Assembly (NCBI GenBank): GCA_903908285.1
Contig: CAIVRH010000003.1
Coordinates: 1 to 64,000 of the forward strand
Length of the DNA: 64,000 bases
Direction: 5' to 3'
Source of the DNA: an uncultured candidate division Zixibacteria bacterium
GTDB lineage: Bacteria > Zixibacteria > MSB-5A5 > SM1-73
The notes under the pieces were generated by a model. The model was given only the letters and a program-made list of their open reading frames with translations, had not been told where the DNA came from and searched no databases. Position 1 is the stretch's first letter, and the number at the start of each line of letters is the position of its first letter. A program made the translations under genes and the position numbers. This document shows positions 53,023-61,006 of the stretch, one piece after another.

Positions 53023-53957
53023 ATAGGCTTTGAAAATTATTTTAGGGTAAATGTGTGCAGACTGAATATAGACTTTCTTCCTGCTTCTGGATACATTGGC
53101 TCACGCCCGATTTCTTGTAAATCCTCTTTGTTTACAATAATCATTATAATCATTTATCCAAGCATGTCAAGTATTTCTGTCGTAGCAGTAAAATCCTACT
53201 GTAATAAAGGAGGAGGGCTTTCACTACAATATTGCTACTATTTTGGTGGTGAAAAAGATGGGAGCGGAATATGTGAGAGGAGTAATGAAAGAAAAGTGAA
53301 TCGGAACCAATGCAGAGGAATTCGTTTTTCCTTTTCCCCCCTGATATCGAAGACCCGTAGGGACGTAGACCCGCAGGGTCGAAGATCCGTAGGAAAGGGG
53401 GAAAATTCAAAAGGGGAGTTGAGGTTCTTACGCAACAAAAAGCAACAAGCATGAAAAAAAATAAAAAACTATCGTCAGAAACACCAGAAACGTCAGAAAC
53501 ACCAGAAACGCAGGTAGCTATGTCTCCAAGTATGAACGTCTTATCTTATTTTGTATATCGATTATTAAAACTCAAAAACCACTATCCTCATCACCAGAAA
53601 CACCAGAAACATCAGAAACACCAGTACCACTTCCAACCATGCAATAATATTCCCCTCTCCACTTGTGGGAGTATGTAGCTTCTAAACATTCAAATAACTA
53701 ACAAATAACTAAGAAATATCGTACGCAAGTCCCCTCAAGTCTAACCGGTAGTTTCTACTTTCTCCTCTAATCAAGCCGATTATCGGGCAGCTGGTGCAGC
53801 CCGACCTACGATTTTCAAGAAAGAAATTGACAAAAGCTATTCATGTTGTATATTCCGAGCATGTTACAAATTTCACAAGCTTTAACATGCAAAAAGGCGT
53901 ATAAACTTAATGGTTTTTTAGAATAGCAATTACGTAATTTCGAACCCCGGAGGAAAA
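53023..53957. other. 935-bp gene-free region with 9-bp tandem repeats
   Basis: It contains a GC palindrome (GACCCGCAGGGTC near 53370), a degenerate CCCCCTGA...GGGGG unit at 53337-53410, and two blocks of 9-bp repeats, CAGAAACAC/CAGAAACGT at 53475-53511 and CAGAAACAC/CAGAAACAT at 53594-53625. Short frames through it (SETPETSETPETQ; HQKHQKHQKHQ) are repeat translations, not genes. The transketolase promoter must lie near the end. Confidence 0.6.
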
Positions 53958-55973
53958 ATGCCCATCACTGATTCAAAAACCGGTAAAGTGAAGAAAAATT
54001 ACAGTGTAGAAGAGCTGGTAGAAGCCGCCAATTTGATGCGCGGTTATAACCTGGTCTCCCTGTGTGCTGCGGGTTCCGGGCACTCGGGCGGGACCTTGTC
54101 CATCATGGATATCACTGCGGCTTTATACCTGCAAGTAGCCAATCACGATCCGCAAAATCCCGATTGGGACGGCCGCGACCGGATCATCTGGTCCACCGGA
54201 CATAAGGCGCCCTGCCTTTATTTAGGGTTGGGAATGGCGGGATATTATGACGTGGAAGAGGTGGTCAAATTAAGGAAATTGTACAGCCCGTTTCAAGGGC
54301 ATCCCCATTGGCTGAAACTAGTGGGAGTCGAAGCATCAACCGGGTCATTGGGGCAGGGATTGAGCATCGCCACCGGGATAGCATTGGCGGCAAAACTGCA
54401 AAACAAAAACTATCACGTTTTTTGCATTACCGGAGACGGGGAACAGCAGGAGGGACAAATGTGGGAGGCGGCGATGGAGGCGGGGGATTTCCATTTAGAC
54501 AACTTGATCAATATAATCGACAAGAACCTTCTCCAGATCGACGGCTGGGTCAAAGACGTGATGGACATCGATCCGATCGTGGACAAATACAAGGCTTTCA
54601 AATGGAACGTGATCGAGATCGACGGACACAACATGAAAGAAATCCTGGCCGGATTCGAAAAAGCCATAGCGCATAAGGGGCAGCCCACGGTGATCGTCGC
54701 CCATACCATCAAGGGAAAAGGGGTAAGTTTCATGGAGAACATTGCCGGGTGGCACGGCAAAACCCCGATCTGCGATCAGGTGGAAGATGCCTTGAAAGAG
54801 TTGAAGCTCGACAAGAAATTAGACCGGGACAGATTGTACAAAAAGGCGGATGATTATCAGGCTGAGGCGACCAAGAAATTGGAAGCCAAAATGCCCAGGT
54901 TCAAAAGGGATTATTGGTGGAATAAGCAGAGCAATATGAAAGTAGATATGGACCCTACCCGGATGGGATTCGGACGGGCTTTAGATAAGAAAGGGGACGA
55001 TCCGAGAATCGTCTGTTTGGGAGCGGATATATCCGGCTCCATCACCATCAGTAATTTCTATGATAAACACCCGGAAAGGAAAAACCGGTTCTTGAGCATG
55101 GGAATTGCCGAACAAAGCGCCACCTGTGTAGCCGCCGGTCTGGCCAAAGAGGGGATGATCCCGGTGTTTGGCACATACGGGGTTTTCGCTGCCGGCAGAA
55201 ACTTGGACCAGATCCGCACCACGGTTTGTTACGGGGATCTTAACGTTTTGATCGTGGGAGCACACGGAGGCGTTTCCGTGGGTCCGGATGGGGCCACGCA
55301 CCAGGCGCTGGAAGACCTGTTCCAGATCTGCGGTTTACCCAATATGCACGTATCGGTTCCCTGCGATGCCATGGAAACGGAAAAAGCTACGAATTACTTC
55401 CTGTTCGACATGAAGGGACCCAAATATATCCGGTTTGCCCGCGAGGCGACTCCCGTCATCACCGATGCCAATACTCCCTTCAAATTCGGGGAAGCCAACA
55501 TCTACCGCTATCGGGGGGAGAAAGATAAATTCAAAGATGCATTCGAGGTGAAGCTGGCATCGGAATATAAATCGGAGAACGAGGATTTGACCATCATCGC
55601 CTGCGGCCCGGAAGTTCCGGAAGCCATGCGGGCGGCCTGGATATTGAAAGAGGACTTCGGGATCGAGACCCGGATTGTCAACATTCATACGGTGAAGCCA
55701 TTGGATAAGAAAGTAATCATCCGCGCAGCTTTGGAGACCGGAGCGATCGTAACCGCAGAAGAGCACCAGGTAGGAGGATTCGGCAACTGGATCAGCTCGG
55801 TGGTTTCACAGGAAGCCAGTCTATACAAGAAACCAATACTGTTAGGAATGGTTGGGGTGAAAGATAGATTCGGCGAGTCGGGCCAGTCGTGGGAGCTGAT
55901 CAAGGAGTTTGAGGTCTCGGCGGAGCATATTGCCAATAAGGCCAAAGAAATATATGATATAAAGAAAAAATGA
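53958..55973 (+). CDS. tkt: Transketolase
   Basis: The protein has 671 residues, full length with both halves. RBS CGGAGGAAAA precedes ATG. The TPP motif is GDGEQQEGQMWEAAMEAGDF...DNLINIIDKN; active-site His lies in AAGSGHSGGTLS and GIAEQSATCVAAGLA holds the conserved catalytic Glu of the pyrimidine domain. The transketolase C-domain follows (VNIHTVKPLDKKVIIRAALE). It transfers two-carbon ketol units in the pentose phosphate pathway. It is a single gene, not split as in many archaea-like forms. Confidence 0.96.
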   Translation: MPITDSKTGKVKKNYSVEELVEAANLMRGYNLVSLCAAGSGHSGGTLSIMDITAALYLQVANHDPQNPDWDGRDRIIWSTGHKAPCLYLGLGMAGYYDVEEVVKLRKLYSPFQGHPHWLKLVGVEASTGSLGQGLSIATGIALAAKLQNKNYHVFCITGDGEQQEGQMWEAAMEAGDFHLDNLINIIDKNLLQIDGWVKDVMDIDPIVDKYKAFKWNVIEIDGHNMKEILAGFEKAIAHKGQPTVIVAHTIKGKGVSFMENIAGWHGKTPICDQVEDALKELKLDKKLDRDRLYKKADDYQAEATKKLEAKMPRFKRDYWWNKQSNMKVDMDPTRMGFGRALDKKGDDPRIVCLGADISGSITISNFYDKHPERKNRFLSMGIAEQSATCVAAGLAKEGMIPVFGTYGVFAAGRNLDQIRTTVCYGDLNVLIVGAHGGVSVGPDGATHQALEDLFQICGLPNMHVSVPCDAMETEKATNYFLFDMKGPKYIRFAREATPVITDANTPFKFGEANIYRYRGEKDKFKDAFEVKLASEYKSENEDLTIIACGPEVPEAMRAAWILKEDFGIETRIVNIHTVKPLDKKVIIRAALETGAIVTAEEHQVGGFGNWISSVVSQEASLYKKPILLGMVGVKDRFGESGQSWELIKEFEVSAEHIANKAKEIYDIKKK

Positions 55974-55987
55974 CGGAAAAAAGCCGT

Positions 55988-56187
55988 CCGCTGTCCGCCG
56001 TCGGCCGACCGCCGCTAAAACTAAGAAGAATAAAGGCAATGACGGATGACGGATAAACAATAAATGACGAATGAAGTATGACGGATGACGAATTAAAAAC
56101 AAAATAACGAATGACGAATGGCGGATGATTAATAAAAGCGAAAGCATATTTATCCTTAATTATTCATCCGTCATCATTCATGAATTT
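55988..56187. repeat. 7-bp tandem repeat tract (TGACGRA)
   Basis: About ten imperfect copies of TGACGGA/TGACGAA in the tkt-aminotransferase gap, then complementary units (TTCATCC, GTCATCA, TTCATGA) near 56165. Related units occur at 34600 and 44430. Confidence 0.7.
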
Positions 56188-56201
56188 TTTGGAGGTTTAT
56201 C

Positions 56202-57368
56202 ATGAAATTAGCAGATAGGATGTCGAGATTGGGGACGGAGACGGCTTTTGAAGTGTTAGCCAAAGCCAAAGCACTGGAAGCACAGGGAAAAGAGATCGTA
56301 CACTTGGAGATCGGCGAGCCGGATTTCGATACCCCCAAGAATATCACCGAAGCCGCCATAAAGGCGCTTAGAGATGGATGGACCCATTATAATCCGTCTG
56401 CCGGGCTTCCGGATGTACGGGAAGCCATTGCCCAGGATATAGCCAGGAGCAGAGGGATCAAAGTCAATCGGGACATGGTAGTGGTGACGCCGGGGGCAAA
56501 ACCGATCATGTTCTTCGTCATTCTAGCTTTGGTCAATGAGGGAGATGAAGTCATTTATCCCAATCCCGGATTTCCCATTTATGAATCGGTGATTGAGTTC
56601 GTCGGAGCCAAGGCAGTTCCAATCCAGCTAAGAGAGGAAAATGATTTCCGATTGGATACGGGCGAATTGAAGAAACTGGTAACCGATAAAACCAAGTTGA
56701 TCATCATCAACTCTCCCCAGAATCCCACCGGAGGGATTTTGACTCAAGATGATCTGCGAGAGATTGCCAATATCGCTTTAGCCAGGGATATTATGGTCTT
56801 ATCAGACGAGGTGTACAACCGGATACTTTACGAAGGCACCCATCACAGCATCTCTGTTTTCCCGGGTATGCAGGAGAAAACCATAATTCTGGACGGGTAT
56901 TCCAAAACCTATGCCATGACCGGATGGAGATTGGGTTACGGGGTGATGCGGGAGGATCTGGCGGTATTGATCGCCAAACTGCAAACCAACTCGAATTCCT
57001 GCACCGCCAGCTTCACCCAGAGGGCCGGGATCGAGGCCATCACCGGGCCCCAGGACGACGTGGCCAGGATGGTGTCTGAATTCCAGAGAAGAAGGGATGT
57101 GATAGTCGAAGGTTTGAATGCGATTCCGCGAATAAGCTGCAGGACTCCAAAGGGAGCGTTCTATGTGTTTCCCAATATAAAGAAGACCGGTTGGGAATCC
57201 AAGAAATTGGCGGACTACATACTGAACGAAGCGGGAGTGGCAGTGCTGGCCGGCACCTCCTTCGGGAAGTTCGGAGAAGGTTATATTCGCCTGTCTTATG
57301 CCAACAGTGTGGAAAATATCAAAAAAGCATTGTCCCGCATAGAAAAAGCTTTACAAAACGTGAAGTGA
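56202..57368 (+). CDS. PLP-dependent class I/II aminotransferase (aspartate aminotransferase-like)
   Basis: The protein has 388 residues with RBS TTGGAGG. The PLP lysine is in DGYSKTYAMTGWRLGYG; NSPQNPTGGIL holds the Asn/Gly motif, SDEVYNRILY the Asp that binds the pyridine N, and GEGYIRLSYAN the carboxylate-binding Arg. The N-terminus (LEIGEPDFDTP) is typical of subgroup I-gamma enzymes. Substrate is likely aspartate, possibly other amino acids. Confidence 0.93.
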   Translation: MKLADRMSRLGTETAFEVLAKAKALEAQGKEIVHLEIGEPDFDTPKNITEAAIKALRDGWTHYNPSAGLPDVREAIAQDIARSRGIKVNRDMVVVTPGAKPIMFFVILALVNEGDEVIYPNPGFPIYESVIEFVGAKAVPIQLREENDFRLDTGELKKLVTDKTKLIIINSPQNPTGGILTQDDLREIANIALARDIMVLSDEVYNRILYEGTHHSISVFPGMQEKTIILDGYSKTYAMTGWRLGYGVMREDLAVLIAKLQTNSNSCTASFTQRAGIEAITGPQDDVARMVSEFQRRRDVIVEGLNAIPRISCRTPKGAFYVFPNIKKTGWESKKLADYILNEAGVAVLAGTSFGKFGEGYIRLSYANSVENIKKALSRIEKALQNVK

Positions 57369-57926
57369 GTTTTATTTAAAGTGATAATCAAGGATTCATA
57401 CGGAAAAAAAGGTCGAAGGTAAAAAAACTTAAAAAAGTACTTTACAATAGAATAGAATAGTTTTATTATTATTATATCTCACATTGAAGAGCCATCGGAA
57501 TGGACTCCTTTTGAGTGACTCTCAGATTCAGTTGTTCAAAAATGGAGGGAGTTTTTGACAATCTGGATAAAGAGTAATTTCATGCCCGGTCACATCTATT
57601 ACCAAATTTACACACTAAACTTTTCGGGCAACCTGTCGATCATATAAAAGGTGAATCGGCAAGAACTTAGTTGCCCGGCCGAGACGTTTTTTTGGGGGAT
57701 GGAAAAATGACGGGGAACAAGCACATATCCTCAAAGTGTGCGTTCGTTGAGCAGCTACTTCTCCCACTGGCTTATGGATAAGCACAATCATTACTCGATG
57801 GTTTCCGTTAGGTAAAACATGAAATTTCACCGGAACATTCCGAGCCTGTTTTCTTTAGTTAATTCAACCAATTTGATCATTTCCCCAAAACGGATTTAAA
57901 TTTTACTCATTTCACAAAGGAGGTGA
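57369..57926. promoter_or_regulatory. 558-bp upstream region of the TonB receptor gene
   Basis: No gene or known RNA is recognised. The end carries a strong RBS (CAAAGGAGGTGA) that serves the leader ORF at 57927, so the receptor mRNA is expected to start here. Confidence 0.35.
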
Positions 57927-57995
57927 ATGATTAAAGTAAAAATAAAATTTTGGTTCACTGTTCTTTTTAGTAACTTTTCAACCGGAGGGAAGTAA
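57927..57995 (+). CDS. 22-residue leader ORF upstream of TonB receptor
   Basis: ATG 57927 directly follows AAGGAGGTGA. The peptide (MIKVKIKFWFTVLFSNFSTG and on) ends at TAA 57993-57995; the receptor TTG start is one base later, and the receptor RBS GGAGGG lies inside the last leader codons. Translation of the leader should therefore couple to, or control, that of the receptor. Confidence 0.5.
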   Translation: MIKVKIKFWFTVLFSNFSTGGK

Positions 57996-57996
57996 A

Positions 57997-60942
57997 TTGA
58001 AAAAAAGAAACATACTAAAGGTGGTGCTCGCCTGGAGCATTTCGCTTTTCATCCTTACCTCCATAGGTTTTGCCGGAACCACCGGTAAGATTGCCGGAGT
58101 GATCAGGGATAAAGATACGGGTGAGCAGCTCCCCGGAGTGGCAATAACTATCGAAGGAACCACCATGGGAGCAGCAGCTAACGAAAAGGGGGAGTATTTT
58201 ATCTTGAATATTCCTCCAGGGGTATACAAATTGAAAGCAGCTTTGATTGGTTATACCCCGGTGGAAATGGACAAAGTTCAGGTTCTTTTGGATTTGACCA
58301 CCACCATCAATTTTGAATTATCTGCTCAAGCGGTGGAGGTGAAAGGCATGACCGTCACTGCCGAGAGGCTCATCTTCGAGCCGGACTTGACTTCCACTGC
58401 CCATATCACCACAGCGGTGGATTTGATTCACCGCCCGGTGATCAATACCGACGGAATCATCCAGCGGGCTCCGGGAGTAGTTTTTGACCAGATCGCAGGA
58501 CCGATCAATCAGGGAACCCAAGGCACGGTCATCGGAAACGAGGGAGACCGGGTTAACGATACCGCCAATCCCGGAATAACCTTGAGGGGGGGGCGTCCAC
58601 AAGAAGTTGTATACATGGTGGATGGATTATCCATCACCGATCCGATACTGGCCGGTCAAGCCACCAACCTAAATCAGTTCACCATCTCCGAGTCGCAATT
58701 GATCGCCAGCGGGTTCAACGCCGAATACGGCAACGCCTTGTCCGGCATTGTCAACTACGTCACTCAGGAGGGAGGAACCAAGCTTTCGGGAAGATACCAG
58801 TTCTCCACGGATCACATTAATGTCAAAGGACATGAACTTCTTGGAGAGAAATATGATCTTGGGACCGCGGAGCATTTTCTTAACTTGGGCGGACCGGTGC
58901 CAGGTACCATGAATAAACTCTCTTATTATCTGGCAGGAAACCTGTATCTAACCGACGATTGGAGTCCCCGACTACACGAGCTTCCCCATCACCAACAGCA
59001 GACCTATCGTTTACAAGGGAAGCTTAACTACAAGCCCACTCCCTCGATCACTGTGCGTGCAGGTGGTTTTATCAACCGAAGGCAATACCAGAGGTATGAC
59101 CATAGTTGGCTTTTTAATCTAAATGGGTTTGACTGCACTTTGGAGAAAGCCCAACAGGTTTATTTGGCTTTAACCCATAACCTCTCCAAGAGGACTTTCT
59201 ATGAAGCCAAGATCGGTTTCTTCACTAACGACTTTACCATTGGCCGACTCAAGGATAGGAGCTTGTTAGAACGTGAGGCTTGGAGTAAAGCTATGGCGAT
59301 GTATCCAGACACTACGGTGGCAGCGAGAGATAGTGCAGCAACCTTCGCTAATGGCTTCATTGCAGAGCACAAGGGTGAGATCTGGGACGGTCAGTGGTGG
59401 AAGGATTACGGATTCGCCTCCCCCACTCCCGACTCCAGTGTGTGGGACCGATATCAACAGTATCAGCAATTACAGGATTATCCTCTGGCGGTAAAAAGTA
59501 TGTTCGTGTCAAGTTATGACACCAGGAATTACCAAAAGAGGGGAAGCGACATCATAACTGCAAAATTCGATATCACCAGCCAGGTGGATTTCCACAATCA
59601 GGTTAAATCGGGATTCGAGGTCAACTCTTACAAGATCACCCGGCATTACAACAGTCTCCCCTGGGATGCTCAACCTTTTGTTGATATCTATACATATAAG
59701 CCTTTGGGTGCGGACTTTTATGTTCAGGATAAAATCGAATTCCAAGGTTTGATTGTCAACGCGGGCGGTAGAGTGGATTATCTCCGCAAAGAGGCTAAAG
59801 TTTGGGATAGCGATACAGCAGCTCCTTATCGTCCCGATTTAGAGCCAGATGGAGGACGAACCAAGACGGTAGATCCCAACATCACCTTTAGTCCCCGGCT
59901 GGGCATTTCCCATCCAGTATCCGATAATATGACCATTTTCTTCAATTATGGTCATTTCACTCAGCAGCCACGCTTTCTAGAGCTTTACGCCACTTTGGCT
60001 CCCAATCTCCAAAGAGCAAACAATCAAGTGGGTAACCCGGACTTGAAAGCAGCCCGAAACATACAATACGAATTGGGTATGACCCGAGCCATCTCTCGGG
60101 ACATGAAGTTCAACATTACGGCCTACTACAAAGATGTCTATAACATGACCCAATTTGAAAGAATCTTCATCCCTCAAAGGACTTATGATGTTTACAAGAA
60201 CTTAGACTATGCCAACGTGAAGGGGATGGAGATAACCCTGTCCCAGCGCCCGAGGAAATATGTCGCCTTTGACTTGAGCTATGTTTTGCAATATGCGGTA
60301 GGGACCAACTCTGACGCGGCGGACCAGTATGAGCTTCATTCGCGTGACGCCACCGATCCGGTTACCGGTCTACCCAGAGCTTTCCCGCAAAGTGTCAATC
60401 CTCTGGATTTCGATCAAAGACACAGCTTTGTGTTGCAGGGTGATTTAAGATTCCCCGGGGATTTCAAGCTGAAACCATTACAGAGTTTCGGAATCAACAT
60501 CACCTCCGAAGCGGGGAGTGGACTTCCCTATACCAAAAGAGATTACAAGGGCAACCGAATCGGAAAAACCAATGAATACCGCAAACCCTGGACCTATAAT
60601 ACCGATCTGACAGTGGATAAAAGCTTTGAGATAATGGGAAAGGAACTCAATGTATTTGTTCAGGTGATGAATCTGTTTGGTAGAATCAACATCTTGAACA
60701 TCTATCCGATGACCGGCCGTCCGGATGAGGATGGTTATAGTGTACCGATATTAGATCCCGGAGAAAATTCGACTAATGCTTACTGGGATTGGATAAAAGT
60801 GAAGGACACGGACAAGAACGGAGTGATCAGCGCAGAAGAAGAGTATGCGGCATACACCAATGCTTACAAGCTATATGCCAAAGACCCGATGAACTATGGG
60901 CCTCCTCGACAGATAAAAATCGGCTTTTACGTAGCCTTCTAA
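57997..60942 (+). CDS. TonB-dependent outer-membrane receptor with carboxypeptidase-regulatory domain
   Basis: The protein has 981 residues from TTG 57997 (GGAGGG upstream). A signal peptide (cleavage near GFAG) precedes a CarboxypepD_reg-like domain (GKIAGVIRDKDTGEQLPGVA...ANEKGEYFILNIPPG), a plug domain (~110-245, VVYMVDGLSITDP, NAEYGNALSGIVNYVTQEGG) and a beta barrel. An EF-hand-like loop DTDKNGVISAEE sits at ~937-948 near the C-terminus, which ends in aromatic F (YVAF). It probably imports or exports an unknown large ligand across the outer membrane. The next gene, 64 bp downstream, encodes a secreted protein likely to work with it. Confidence 0.9.
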   Translation: MKKRNILKVVLAWSISLFILTSIGFAGTTGKIAGVIRDKDTGEQLPGVAITIEGTTMGAAANEKGEYFILNIPPGVYKLKAALIGYTPVEMDKVQVLLDLTTTINFELSAQAVEVKGMTVTAERLIFEPDLTSTAHITTAVDLIHRPVINTDGIIQRAPGVVFDQIAGPINQGTQGTVIGNEGDRVNDTANPGITLRGGRPQEVVYMVDGLSITDPILAGQATNLNQFTISESQLIASGFNAEYGNALSGIVNYVTQEGGTKLSGRYQFSTDHINVKGHELLGEKYDLGTAEHFLNLGGPVPGTMNKLSYYLAGNLYLTDDWSPRLHELPHHQQQTYRLQGKLNYKPTPSITVRAGGFINRRQYQRYDHSWLFNLNGFDCTLEKAQQVYLALTHNLSKRTFYEAKIGFFTNDFTIGRLKDRSLLEREAWSKAMAMYPDTTVAARDSAATFANGFIAEHKGEIWDGQWWKDYGFASPTPDSSVWDRYQQYQQLQDYPLAVKSMFVSSYDTRNYQKRGSDIITAKFDITSQVDFHNQVKSGFEVNSYKITRHYNSLPWDAQPFVDIYTYKPLGADFYVQDKIEFQGLIVNAGGRVDYLRKEAKVWDSDTAAPYRPDLEPDGGRTKTVDPNITFSPRLGISHPVSDNMTIFFNYGHFTQQPRFLELYATLAPNLQRANNQVGNPDLKAARNIQYELGMTRAISRDMKFNITAYYKDVYNMTQFERIFIPQRTYDVYKNLDYANVKGMEITLSQRPRKYVAFDLSYVLQYAVGTNSDAADQYELHSRDATDPVTGLPRAFPQSVNPLDFDQRHSFVLQGDLRFPGDFKLKPLQSFGINITSEAGSGLPYTKRDYKGNRIGKTNEYRKPWTYNTDLTVDKSFEIMGKELNVFVQVMNLFGRINILNIYPMTGRPDEDGYSVPILDPGENSTNAYWDWIKVKDTDKNGVISAEEEYAAYTNAYKLYAKDPMNYGPPRQIKIGFYVAF

Positions 60943-61006
60943 GAGTCGATGCCATGTCGAGCAAGCTTTGATGAAAAAACGAATCCTTAAAAAGGAGTTC
61001 TTAAAA

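Noticed and set aside
53475-53625. Possible CRISPR-like direct repeats
   Set aside because: Units are 9 bp and contiguous with no spacers; no cas genes nearby.
53053-53678. Two short plus-strand frames
   Set aside because: Their sequence is translated repeat DNA; no RBS support or homologous motif.
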